DNA from: an uncultured Clostridia bacterium
Lineage (GTDB): Bacteria; Bacillota; Clostridia; TANB77; CAG-508
Direction: 5' to 3'
NCBI GenBank assembly: GCA_904419095.1
Contig: CAJFQT010000008.1
Location: forward strand, 1-25,404
Length of the DNA stretch: 25,404 bases
Shown: piece by piece, positions 14,897 to 21,990 of the stretch
How the letters are laid out: every line of letters starts with the position of its first letter
How positions within the stretch are numbered: position 1 is the first letter of the stretch
Notes under the pieces: generated by a model
Told to the model about the DNA's origin: nothing
Seen by the model: the letters and a program-made list of their open reading frames with translations, nothing else
The model's database searches: none
Program-made: the position numbers and the translations under genes

Positions 14897-14930
14897 ATTT
14901 AGGTTTTTGTTTGAGGTTTTACCTATAACC
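14897..14930 (-). promoter_or_regulatory. Leader motif copy B: possible H-type pseudoknot before ynbB
   Basis: Read on the minus strand: GGTT, a loop ATAGGTAA, AACC, an A-rich linker TCAAACAAAA, then ACCTA. GGTT/AACC forms stem 1 and TAGGT/ACCTA stem 2, an H-type pseudoknot. The 3' strand ends 12 nt before AAGGAG. Compared with copy A the pairing segments are kept and the linker varies. It lies in the 5' leader defined by the promoter at 14942-14970. Confidence 0.5.
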
Positions 14931-14941
14931 CTGACTACTAT

Positions 14942-14970
14942 ATTTTACTATATTTTCTTTTTTTTAGCAA
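14942..14970 (-). promoter_or_regulatory. Sigma-A promoter of ynbB
   Basis: On the minus strand TTGCTA (14965-14970) and TAAAAT (14942-14947) are separated by 17 bp. Transcription would start near 14935, giving an ~80-nt leader that contains the whole of motif copy B and the small hairpin. Confidence 0.65.
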
Positions 14971-14975
14971 TACTC

Positions 14976-15004
14976 TTTTATTTTTATGTTAATTATGATA
15001 TAAT
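14976..15004 (+). promoter_or_regulatory. Candidate promoter of the unknown gene at 15046
   Basis: A perfect TATAAT (14999-15004) is preceded at 17 bp by a weak TTTTAT (14976-14981). The transcript would start about 35 nt before the ATG. It is back-to-back with the ynbB promoter. Confidence 0.5.
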
Positions 15005-15045
15005 ATTATAGTAACTATTGTTTTTTTCTTACAAAGGAGGTTAAT

Positions 15046-15792
15046 ATGAAACTTTCTGACGACATTATTTTTACTCTGGATCATTCATATCCAGAATTAG
15101 TAACAATTTTACCTATCGTTAATGCGATGTCTCGAAATGGCTATACTGTTAAAGCCAATTTTCGACATTCTCATCATGATAGGCAGTATTATTTTCGCTT
15201 AAACCTTTATGCGAAAGGTTCATTTTATCCATTAATAGCTTTTCGGTTATTTTTGGAAAAGGAATTTGATCCAAATGATGATATTTATGCAAATTTTTGT
15301 GATGCTAATTTTGATGACTTTTCATTATTTTTTAGTACTACAAAAGATTGTACTAAGTTAAAAGTTTCTATTTATGAAAAAAACACTTTGCCAATAGATA
15401 TCATCTATACCCCTGGATACAAACCATTCTCTTCTAAGGAAATTGTCACATATTTAATTTGCTTTGAGGATCCTTCTTTAGGCTTTGAGTTATTTGCTCC
15501 TATTTTAAATCAGATTCTTAATTCTGATGGTGGGCTTGTAACTATGCAATTAAAGCCTTATGGAAATGGTAAACGTGCTAATATACGCTTATATTTTGAC
15601 TACAAAAGTAATACTTTTTCGAAATCTCCTATACGTATATCAGGAAATTTATCTGAAAAAGTTCCGTTTGACTCAAAAATTTTGTCAAATATAACATTAT
15701 ATTCTCAGCAGAATTATCCTGTTAAATTAGATATTGAGACATTTTCTGGGAACAATGGACCTCTAATTCGGTTTACAGTTTTTGAAAAATAA
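15046..15792 (+). CDS. Hypothetical protein, unrecognised family, with atypical codon use
   Basis: I do not recognise this 248-residue soluble protein. It has no signal peptide or membrane segment, and is rich in aromatic and charged residues and beta-strand-like patterns (RQYYFRLNLYAKGSFYPLIA; KRANIRLYFDYKSN). It uses CGA, CGC, CGG and CGT for arginine and GGC/ACC codons more freely than its AGA-rich neighbours, so it may have been acquired or be under different selection. The ATG follows a perfect AAAGGAGG. It is a single-gene unit: own promoter, and a strong bidirectional terminator four bases after the stop. It is divergent from ynbB and convergent with the M23 gene. Confidence 0.8.
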   Translation: MKLSDDIIFTLDHSYPELVTILPIVNAMSRNGYTVKANFRHSHHDRQYYFRLNLYAKGSFYPLIAFRLFLEKEFDPNDDIYANFCDANFDDFSLFFSTTKDCTKLKVSIYEKNTLPIDIIYTPGYKPFSSKEIVTYLICFEDPSLGFELFAPILNQILNSDGGLVTMQLKPYGNGKRANIRLYFDYKSNTFSKSPIRISGNLSEKVPFDSKILSNITLYSQQNYPVKLDIETFSGNNGPLIRFTVFEK

Positions 15793-15796
15793 TGTA

Positions 15797-15828
15797 GCGG
15801 GTGTGATAGTATCACACCCGCATTTTTT
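15797..15828 (+). terminator. Strong rho-independent terminator
   Basis: Perfect 11-bp GC-rich arms GCGGGTGTGAT (15797-15807) and ATCACACCCGC (15811-15821) with a 3-nt loop, followed closely by T6. It is one of the most GC-rich spots in the window and lies directly after the unknown gene's stop. Confidence 0.93.
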
Positions 15829-15895
15829 ATTTACTAATTAATAATTTATTGAATCTTATTATCTTAAAATTTTAATCCTATTTTTTACATAATAT

Positions 15896-15947
15896 AAAGA
15901 GTTATGCAAGTTTTTTGGTTCAGTACATTTCTGTTGCATAACTCTTT
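15896..15947. terminator. Convergent terminator for the M23 gene
   Basis: Perfect 14-bp arms AAAGAGTTATGCAA (15896-15909) and TTGCATAACTCTTT (15934-15947) enclose a 24-nt loop, with T-rich sequence on the plus-strand side. It begins directly after the stop of the minus-strand M23 gene. The loop is longer than usual for an intrinsic terminator. Confidence 0.75.
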
Positions 15948-15950
15948 TTT

Positions 15951-16943
15951 CTAGTTATATACATAATTTTGAGGATTAACTGTTTTCCCATTAATTCTTA
16001 TCTCAAAGTGTAAATGTGGTCCAGTAGAATTTCCTGTTGAACCAACTGCTGCAATTGTTTCTCCTGCTGATACTTGTTCTCCTACCGTAACATACATTTT
16101 GCTTGTATGTGCATACCAAGTTTCAACACCATTTCCATGATCTATCTTTACTAGTTTTCCATAAGATCCTGACCATCCTGCAAATGTTACTGTTCCATCT
16201 GATACTACCTTTATTGGTGTTCCTGTTGTTGCCGCTATATCTAGTCCTGTATGTGTTGATACACGTATTCTACTACTTACACCATATCTTGAAGATATTG
16301 TTCCTTGTACTGGTAATACTGCTATTTTTATTCCATTAACATTTGCTATTCCTTTTGCTTTTTCTTCTTCTTCTCTTTTTTGCTCTATTGTATTTGATAT
16401 TGTGTTTGAAATTGTAGTTTTTGCTACTTCTAAATCGTTAGTACTAATTTCTTCTGGATTATTTGTTGTTCTTTCTGCTATACTAAGTGAAATTTCTTCT
16501 GCATTTTGATTATTCATTGAATTTATAATTTCTTCTGCTTCTTCTTTAGTGTCAACAGATTCGATTTTTTCATCATTCAATAAAATATCATAATATTTGT
16601 ATGTTATTTTCATTTCTTTTTGCATAGCAATTAATATACTATCTTCATTTGTCTCTTCTGATTTATTTACTAGTTTTAATTCATATTCTGGCTTAGCGGA
16701 TAATTCAACACTATCTACATTTTTTGCAGAATAGTTTTCTATGTTTTCTTCTATTTCTTTATTAAAATTTTCTTCACTGCTTACATATCCTACTTCTTCT
16801 CCAGAAATACTTACTGCATATACTGGTTTATATTTTATAAATACTATCGCGATTATTAAACCAAATGCTATTAAAGTGATACTAAAAAACTTAAAAATCT
16901 CTTTCGTATAAAATTTTAGTTTTTTATTTAAAATAAAATTCAC
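15951..16943 (-). CDS. Membrane-anchored M23 (LytM) peptidoglycan endopeptidase
   Basis: This 330-residue protein has an N-terminal membrane segment (~18-38), an extracytoplasmic Glu/Asn-rich region with coiled-coil character (~55-200) and a C-terminal M23 domain (~205-330). The catalytic set is complete: His231 and Asp235 (THTGLD), His279 (WYAHT), His310 and His312 (GPHLHFE). Such enzymes cleave peptide cross-links in the wall; the topology also fits SpoIIQ-like proteins, but I cannot claim that. The start is GTG at 16941-16943. AAGGAG lies only one base before it, unusually tight, and no better in-frame start exists. It has its own promoter and is divergent from the signal peptidase gene. 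Domain similarity to the SpoIVFA-like protein at 6384 is limited to the LytM part. Confidence 0.88.
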   Translation of the reverse strand: MNFILNKKLKFYTKEIFKFFSITLIAFGLIIAIVFIKYKPVYAVSISGEEVGYVSSEENFNKEIEENIENYSAKNVDSVELSAKPEYELKLVNKSEETNEDSILIAMQKEMKITYKYYDILLNDEKIESVDTKEEAEEIINSMNNQNAEEISLSIAERTTNNPEEISTNDLEVAKTTISNTISNTIEQKREEEEKAKGIANVNGIKIAVLPVQGTISSRYGVSSRIRVSTHTGLDIAATTGTPIKVVSDGTVTFAGWSGSYGKLVKIDHGNGVETWYAHTSKMYVTVGEQVSAGETIAAVGSTGNSTGPHLHFEIRINGKTVNPQNYVYN

Positions 16944-16978
16944 TCTCCTTCTTGTTTTTTCTAACGCGACTGTTTTCT

Positions 16979-17007
16979 ATTATACTATATATTCTTCCTC
17001 AAATCAA
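16979..17007 (-). promoter_or_regulatory. Sigma-A promoter of the M23 gene
   Basis: On the minus strand TTGATT (17002-17007) and a perfect TATAAT (16979-16984) are separated by 17 bp, about 35 nt upstream of the GTG start. Confidence 0.75.
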
Positions 17008-17259
17008 ATTATGTATACATATTTAGGCATTTTTTCGTCAAAATTCCTTGTAAAATAATTCCAAAAAATGAATTTTATTCATATTTACTCGTTTTTTCTC
17101 TTTTTTTCAGTTTTATTCTCTTATTTTTAAATTTGACAAATCTTGTTTTTCTTGTCCTTCTTGGTTACTTTGTATTAATTTGCTACTACATAAATCTTTA
17201 TTTTTAGTTTAAACTTTAATTTTTAATCTAAAATCTGAACTGAAATTCAAAGTTATTAT
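17008..17259. other. AT-rich intergenic DNA between divergent promoters
   Basis: The ~390-bp gap between the M23 and signal peptidase genes holds the two promoters at its ends. In between I see only AT-rich sequence with small symmetric pieces (AGTTTAAACT; AAAATTC paired with GAATTTT near 17040-17075). There is no gene, RNA or repeat I can support. Confidence 0.5.
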
Positions 17260-17288
17260 TTGAAAAACTAACGTCTTTATGATAAAAT
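17260..17288 (+). promoter_or_regulatory. Sigma-A promoter of the signal peptidase gene
   Basis: TTGAAA (17260-17265) and TAAAAT (17283-17288) are separated by 17 bp, about 45 nt before the ATG at 17333. Confidence 0.7.
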
Positions 17289-17332
17289 TCTAGTAAAAAT
17301 AAATATACAATAATAGTTTGAAAGGATTTATA

Positions 17333-18025
17333 ATGAAAGAAAACTTTATTGAAAACTCTAAGTCATCAGTTTTGAAGAATATTATTGAATGGTTACTTTG
17401 TATAATAATAGCTGTATTGTTTGCTTTACTTTTTAGATATTTTATAGGGACACCTACAATAGTAAAGAAGGTATCTATGTATCCTACGTTGGTGGAAAAT
17501 CAAAGATTGTGGTTAAGTAAATGGAATAAAACTACAAAAACATTGGCTGAAAGAGGAGATATAATTACATTTGAAGCACCAAGTAAAATATTTTATAGTG
17601 AAAGTGATATTCAAAAAAATTTAATTGATAAGTCTAATCCAATAGCTAAATATGAAAATGAACCTTCTAGAATATTTGATAAATTTACATATTATGTATT
17701 AGAACTTGGAAAAGAAAGTTATATAAAAAGAGTTATTGGTCTCCCTGGCGAGCATATTGAAATAAAAGATGAAAAAGTTTTTATCAATGGAGAAGAATTT
17801 GATGAGCCATATTTACAAAGTGGAATAGTTACTGATGTTGCTCACATGGACAGTAGAACAGGATTTAATGATTTTATAGTTCCTGATAATTGTGTATTTG
17901 CAATGGGTGATAATCGACCTAATAGTACTGATTGCAGGGATTTTGGATGTATTCCTTTAGAAAAAATAGAAGGTAAAGTAATATTAAGGATTTGGCCATT
18001 GAATGATTTTGGTAAAGTTTTCTAA
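17333..18025 (+). CDS. lepB: Signal peptidase I (S26 family)
   Basis: This 230-residue protein has one N-terminal membrane segment (~17-38) followed by the catalytic domain. It carries box B with nucleophile Ser48 (VSMYPTL), the lysine general base Lys132 (KRVIGLPGE) and the GDNRPNSTDCRDFG box E. It removes signal peptides from proteins exported by Sec. The Ser-Lys spacing of 84 residues is much longer than in SipS-type enzymes. An extra ~40-residue segment (~84-122, KIFYSESDIQKNLIDKSNPI onward) is responsible. ATG at 17333 follows AAAGGA; an in-frame TTG five codons earlier overlaps the ribosome binding site and is rejected. A short palindrome AACTTATAAGTT (18041-18052) followed by T-rich DNA may be a weak terminator. 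Confidence 0.93.
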   Translation: MKENFIENSKSSVLKNIIEWLLCIIIAVLFALLFRYFIGTPTIVKKVSMYPTLVENQRLWLSKWNKTTKTLAERGDIITFEAPSKIFYSESDIQKNLIDKSNPIAKYENEPSRIFDKFTYYVLELGKESYIKRVIGLPGEHIEIKDEKVFINGEEFDEPYLQSGIVTDVAHMDSRTGFNDFIVPDNCVFAMGDNRPNSTDCRDFGCIPLEKIEGKVILRIWPLNDFGKVF

Positions 18026-18072
18026 TAAGTTTTATTTATTAACTTATAAGTTATATTTTATTTTTAAGTTCC

Positions 18073-18101
18073 TTCAAAACGAATTTTTAAAATGATATAG
18101 T
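18073..18101 (+). promoter_or_regulatory. Promoter of the XRE regulator gene
   Basis: TTCAAA (18073-18078) and TATAGT (18096-18101) are separated by 17 bp, about 24 nt before the ATG. Both differ slightly from consensus. Confidence 0.55.
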
Positions 18102-18124
18102 GAAAAAAATAGGAAGGTGATACT

Positions 18125-18463
18125 ATGGCTTTAGATTATTCCATAATTGGTTCAAGAATAAGACAAGCTAGAATTGCAAAAGATATGACTCAGGAAGAAT
18201 TAGCTGATCAATTAGACATTTCTGTTGCTTTTTTAAGCAGAGTTGAAAGAGGTAATTCTCATATAAATTTAAAAAGACTTAATCAAATTTGTAATATATT
18301 AGAGGTTTCAGAAGGGCTTATATTAAATGGAACTTCAAGTGATTCAGAAGAATATTTGGTTGAAGATTTTGCCCTACTTTTGAAAAGCGTGCCACCCAAA
18401 ACTCAAAAATTGATTTATAATATTGCTAAGACTATTGTGGATACTGAAAAGGAAGATATGTAG
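18125..18463 (+). CDS. XRE-family helix-turn-helix regulator (SinR-like architecture)
   Basis: This 112-residue protein has an N-terminal Cro/C1-type HTH (residues ~8-65), with the MTQEELADQLDISVAFLSRV helix pair and the GNSHINLKRLNQICNILEV helix. A short acidic C-terminal segment (~75-112, VEDFALLLKSVPPKTQKLIY) may be a dimerisation domain as in SinR. Target genes are unknown. It sits between a signal peptidase gene and a 99-bp hairpin element upstream of pflB, and has its own promoter and AGGAAGGTGA ribosome binding site. Clostridial relatives regulate sporulation, motility or toxins, but nothing here fixes its regulon. Confidence 0.9.
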   Translation: MALDYSIIGSRIRQARIAKDMTQEELADQLDISVAFLSRVERGNSHINLKRLNQICNILEVSEGLILNGTSSDSEEYLVEDFALLLKSVPPKTQKLIYNIAKTIVDTEKEDM

Positions 18464-18519
18464 TTTTAGTCTGAACTATAAAAAATGTGTTAATATTCAG
18501 TTTAGTATAGAATTAAGCC

Positions 18520-18618
18520 GTCCTAAATGTTGATATATAAATATTTTTTATCAAAAACATATCTGGGGTCTACCTATTGGTCTTTGATAAAAAATATTTA
18601 TATATCAACATTTAGGAC
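18520..18618. repeat. 99-bp element with perfect 36-bp inverted arms
   Basis: Arms 18520-18555 and 18583-18618 are exact reverse complements over 36 bp, ending GTCCTAAATG outside. The 27-nt loop contains CTGGGGTCTACCTATTGGTC, more GC-rich than the arms. No target-site duplication is evident directly outside. Flanks on both sides begin with a similar TTAG(G)TCTGAA sequence (about 18466 and 18631), so the element may interrupt a duplicated or older segment. It may be a miniature transposon-like element or a very stable RNA hairpin; it is too long for a plain terminator. Confidence 0.8.
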
Positions 18619-18642
18619 TCCTCTACAAAATTAGGTCTGAAT

Positions 18643-18686
18643 TGTAAAAAAATGTATTAGTTTTTTGACTAATACATTTTTTTACA
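18643..18686 (+). terminator. Terminator-like hairpin upstream of pflB
   Basis: Perfect 18-bp arms (18643-18660 and 18669-18686), with core ATGTATTAG/CTAATACAT, enclose an 8-nt T-rich loop. T7 lies within the 3' arm. It would stop transcription from the XRE side before the pflB promoter, whose -35 starts at the next base. Confidence 0.7.
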
Positions 18687-18715
18687 TTGCCAATATTTTT
18701 ATTTTATGATATTAT
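18687..18715 (+). promoter_or_regulatory. Candidate sigma-A promoter of pflB
   Basis: TTGCCA (18687-18692) and TATTAT (18710-18715) are separated by 17 bp, about 45 nt before the ATG; an overlapping TATAAT lies three bases further on. No clear Rex-type operator is visible in the leader. Confidence 0.6.
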
Positions 18716-18763
18716 AATATGTGGAAAATTTGTAAATAATATACTAAAAGGAGGTAATATATA

Positions 18764-21001
18764 ATGAATTTCAAACAATGGGAAAAATTTGAAAAAGGTG
18801 ATTGGCAACAAGAAATTAATGTAAGGGACTTTATTCAAAGAAATTATACACCTTATGAAGGAGATGAAAGTTTCTTAACTGGACCAACTGAAAGAACAAA
18901 AAAGTTATGGGACAAGGTATTATATTTATATAAAAAGGAACATGAAGCTGAAGGCGGAGTTTTAGATATAGATACAAAAACTATATCTACTGTGTCAAGC
19001 CATGAAGCTGGATATATTGATAAAGATTTAGAAGATATTGTAGGTTTGCAAACAGATGCACCTTTAAAAAGAGCAATTATGCCTTTTGGTGGAATAAGAA
19101 TTGTTGAGCAATCTTGCAAAGCTTATGGAAGAGAAGTTGATGAAGAAGTTGATGAAATTTTCCATACTGTTCGTAAAACTCACAATGATGGTGTGTTTAG
19201 TGTTTATACACCTGATATTCGTGCTGCTCGTTCAAATCATTTATTAACAGGACTACCTGATGGTTATGGTAGAGGAAGAATTATAGGAGATTATAGAAGA
19301 GTTGCACTTTATGGTGTTGATGCTTTAATTGCAGAAAAACAAGAAGAATTAGATATATTAAATGTTGATGAATTAACTGAAGAAGTAATTCGTGAAAGAG
19401 AAGAAATTAGTGAACAAATTAAAGCTCTTAAAGAGTTAAAAGTAATGGCTCAAAAATATGGCTTTGACATTTCAGAACCTGCATCAAATGCTAAAGAAGC
19501 TGTTCAATGGTTATATTTTGGATATTTAGGAGCTATAAAAGATCAAAATGGTGCTGCAATGAGTCTTGGTAGAACTTCTACTTTCTTAGATATTTATTTT
19601 GAAAAAGATATTAAAGAAGGAATATTAACAGAAGAACAAGCTCAAGAGATAATGGATCATTTTATTATGAAGTTAAGATTAGTACGTTTCTTAAGAACTC
19701 CTGAATATAATGAATTATTCAGTGGAGACCCTGTATGGGTTACAGAAAGTATTGGTGGAATGGGTATTGATGGAAGAACATTAGTTACTAAAAACTCATT
19801 TAGATTATTACATTCATTAGAAAATCTTGGACCTGCTCCTGAACCAAATATGACTGTTCTTTGGTCAACAAGACTTCCAGAAGGATTTAAAAGATATACA
19901 ACAAAATTATCTATTGAGACATCTTCTATTCAATATGAGAATGATGATTTAATGAGAATTACTTTAGGTGATGATTATGGAATTGCTTGTTGTGTTTCTC
20001 CAATGAAAATTGGTAAACAAATGCAATTCTTCGGTGCAAGAGCAAATTTGGCAAAAACTTTATTATATGCTATTAATGGTGGTAAAGATGAAAAAACAGG
20101 AAAACAAGTTACACCTAAATTTGAGCCAATTCTTTCAGATTATTTAAATTATGATGAAGTAATGGAAAAATTTGACCAGATGATGGATTATGTTGCAAAA
20201 ATTTATATAAAAGCACTTAATGCTATCCACTATATGCATGATAAATATTCATATGAGGCTATTGAGATGGCTTTACATGATAAAGATATAATAAGAACTA
20301 TGGCTTGTGGAATTGCTGGACTTTCTGTTGTTGCTGATTCTTTATCTGCAATAAAATACGCTAAAGTAAAAGTAATTCGTGATGAAACAGGTATGGCTGT
20401 AGATTATGAAGTTGAAGGTGATTTTCCTAAATTTGGTAATGATGATGATAGAGTAGACCAAATAGCAGTTGATGTTGTTAAAAAATTCTTACACAAATTA
20501 CAAAGACATCAAACATATAGACATTCAAAACATACTCTTTCAATATTAACTATTACTTCAAATGTTGTGTATGGTAAAGCTACTGGAAATACTCCAGATG
20601 GAAGAAGAGCTGGAGAACCTTTTGGACCTGGAGCTAATCCATTACATGGAAGAGATATAAATGGTGCTTTAGCAGTTATGAACTCTATTGCCAAATTACC
20701 ATTTGAACAATCAGAAGATGGTATTTCTTATACATTTTCTATAACACCTGCAACATTAGGAAAAACTGAGGATGAAAGAGTTACTAACTTAGTAACAATG
20801 TTAGATGGATATTTTAAACAAACTGGTCATCATATAAATGTTAATGTTTTTGATAGAAGTCTATTGTTAGATGCTATGGATCATCCAGAAAAATACCCTC
20901 AACTTACAATAAGAGTTTCTGGATATGCTGTTCACTTTACAAAATTAACAAGAGAACAACAATTAGATGTTATTAATAGAACAATTCATGAAAGAATTTA
21001 A
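18764..21001 (+). CDS. pflB: Formate C-acetyltransferase (pyruvate formate-lyase)
   Basis: This 745-residue glycyl radical enzyme converts pyruvate and CoA to acetyl-CoA and formate under anaerobic conditions. The active-site cysteine pair is Cys409-Cys410 (GIACCVSPMKIG), and the glycyl radical site is Gly720 in RVSGYAVHF near the C-terminus. Other family blocks are TGLPDGYGRGRIIGDYRRVA, GAAMSLGRTSTFLDIYFEKD and the late NTPDGRRAGEPFGPGANPLH. Length matches true PFL rather than diol dehydratase or choline lyase relatives. The ATG follows AAAGGAGG. The activating enzyme follows 129 bp downstream with a weak stem-loop between. Product acetyl-CoA feeds AdhE. Codon use is typical of a highly expressed gene in an AT-rich genome. 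Confidence 0.98.
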   Translation: MNFKQWEKFEKGDWQQEINVRDFIQRNYTPYEGDESFLTGPTERTKKLWDKVLYLYKKEHEAEGGVLDIDTKTISTVSSHEAGYIDKDLEDIVGLQTDAPLKRAIMPFGGIRIVEQSCKAYGREVDEEVDEIFHTVRKTHNDGVFSVYTPDIRAARSNHLLTGLPDGYGRGRIIGDYRRVALYGVDALIAEKQEELDILNVDELTEEVIREREEISEQIKALKELKVMAQKYGFDISEPASNAKEAVQWLYFGYLGAIKDQNGAAMSLGRTSTFLDIYFEKDIKEGILTEEQAQEIMDHFIMKLRLVRFLRTPEYNELFSGDPVWVTESIGGMGIDGRTLVTKNSFRLLHSLENLGPAPEPNMTVLWSTRLPEGFKRYTTKLSIETSSIQYENDDLMRITLGDDYGIACCVSPMKIGKQMQFFGARANLAKTLLYAINGGKDEKTGKQVTPKFEPILSDYLNYDEVMEKFDQMMDYVAKIYIKALNAIHYMHDKYSYEAIEMALHDKDIIRTMACGIAGLSVVADSLSAIKYAKVKVIRDETGMAVDYEVEGDFPKFGNDDDRVDQIAVDVVKKFLHKLQRHQTYRHSKHTLSILTITSNVVYGKATGNTPDGRRAGEPFGPGANPLHGRDINGALAVMNSIAKLPFEQSEDGISYTFSITPATLGKTEDERVTNLVTMLDGYFKQTGHHINVNVFDRSLLLDAMDHPEKYPQLTIRVSGYAVHFTKLTREQQLDVINRTIHERI

Positions 21002-21043
21002 TTTTATTTTATAAATTTTATAACCAAAGAAGTAAATTATAAA

Positions 21044-21072
21044 GGGAAATTTGAGTTTAGGCTCATTTTCCC
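21044..21072 (+). terminator. Imperfect stem-loop between pflB and pflA
   Basis: GGGAAATTTGAG (21044-21055) pairs imperfectly with CTCATTTTCCC (21062-21072) across a 6-nt loop. There is no strong T run afterwards, so it is more likely a processing or attenuation hairpin allowing unequal expression of pflB and pflA than a full terminator. Confidence 0.45.
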
Positions 21073-21130
21073 TAAATCTTTGTGTTTTATACTTATAATT
21101 TTAACTTATATTTTTTGAAAGGATATTTAA

Positions 21131-21865
21131 ATGGAAAAAAAAGATTTAAAACAATATGCAAAAATTCATTCATTCGAATCATTTGGAACGGTTGATGGTC
21201 CTGGGATACGCTATGTTATATTTATGCAAGGATGTCATTTAAAATGTAAATATTGTCATAATAGAGATACTTGGGATATGAATGGTGGCTATTATTCTTC
21301 TTTAGATGAGATTGTTAAAAAAATTGATAATTACAAAAATTATATAATGCCAAATGGTGGTGTTACTGTAACTGGTGGAGAACCACTATTACAAGTTCAT
21401 TTTTTAATAGAACTATTTAAAAAACTAAAAGATAAAAATATTCACACTTGTATCGATACTTCTGGAATAGTTGATATTACAGAAGATATCAAAGAATTAC
21501 TTTCTTATACAGATTTAGTTTTACTTGATATAAAACATATTGACCCAATAAAATGTAAAGATTTAGTTGGTTTTTCTAATGAAAAAGAACTAAATTTTGC
21601 AAGATATTTAAGTGATAATGGTATTGACATGTGGATAAGGCAAGTTTTAATTCCAGGATATACTGATGATGAAAATGATTTAAAGAAACTAAAATCTTTT
21701 ATTGATTCTTTAAATACTGTCAAAAAAGTTGAAGTATTACCATATCATAATATGGGTGAATATAAATGGAAAAAACTTGGACTAAAATACGAATTAGCAA
21801 ATATTACTCCCCCAACAGAAGAACAACTAAAAAAAGCCAAACAAATTTTAAACATAGTTATTTGA
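21131..21865 (+). CDS. pflA: Pyruvate formate-lyase activating enzyme (radical SAM)
   Basis: This 244-residue radical SAM enzyme installs the glycyl radical on PflB, using S-adenosylmethionine and a [4Fe-4S] cluster. The cluster motif is CxxxCxxC with Cys35, Cys39 and Cys42 (QGCHLKCKYCHNRDTW), preceded by the family signature SFGTVDGPGIRYVIFMQGC. The NGGVTVTGGEPLLQ block contributes to SAM binding, and PYHNMGEYKWKKLG lies near the C-terminus. Length fits PflA and lacks the extra ferredoxin-like cluster domain of other glycyl-radical activases. The ATG follows GAAAGGAT. It pairs with the directly upstream pflB. Confidence 0.97.
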   Translation: MEKKDLKQYAKIHSFESFGTVDGPGIRYVIFMQGCHLKCKYCHNRDTWDMNGGYYSSLDEIVKKIDNYKNYIMPNGGVTVTGGEPLLQVHFLIELFKKLKDKNIHTCIDTSGIVDITEDIKELLSYTDLVLLDIKHIDPIKCKDLVGFSNEKELNFARYLSDNGIDMWIRQVLIPGYTDDENDLKKLKSFIDSLNTVKKVEVLPYHNMGEYKWKKLGLKYELANITPPTEEQLKKAKQILNIVI

Positions 21866-21943
21866 CCCTGCTATGGAGAGTTTTGAAATAGAAAAAATTA
21901 TCATTAACTTTTGAAAACGGACTCACACGTCTAAAGAAAGCAA

Positions 21944-21989
21944 AAAAAATGAACTTTAAGGAAAAACACTTCCTTAAAGTTCATTTTTT
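21944..21989. terminator. Bidirectional terminator between pflA and the convergent gene
   Basis: Perfect 20-bp arms (21944-21963 and 21970-21989) with a 6-nt loop and A/T runs at both ends (AAAAAATGAAC / GTTCATTTTTT). The stop codon of the minus-strand gene begins two bases later. The ~75 bp between pflA and this hairpin shows nothing further. Confidence 0.92.
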
Positions 21990-21990
21990 A

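Noticed and set aside
14897..14930. preQ1-I riboswitch
   Set aside because: The overall shape (stem, loop, A-rich tail pairing back to the loop) is similar, but the conserved preQ1-I loop bases are not matched and the downstream gene is not linked to queuosine.
15166..15175. Second Spo0A-box-like core (TTCGACA) inside the unknown gene
   Set aside because: It lies within coding sequence far from any promoter and matches by chance.
18520..18618. Ordinary rho-independent terminator
   Set aside because: Arms of 36 bp with a 27-nt loop and no terminal T run are unlike a terminator, and a proper one lies just downstream at 18643.
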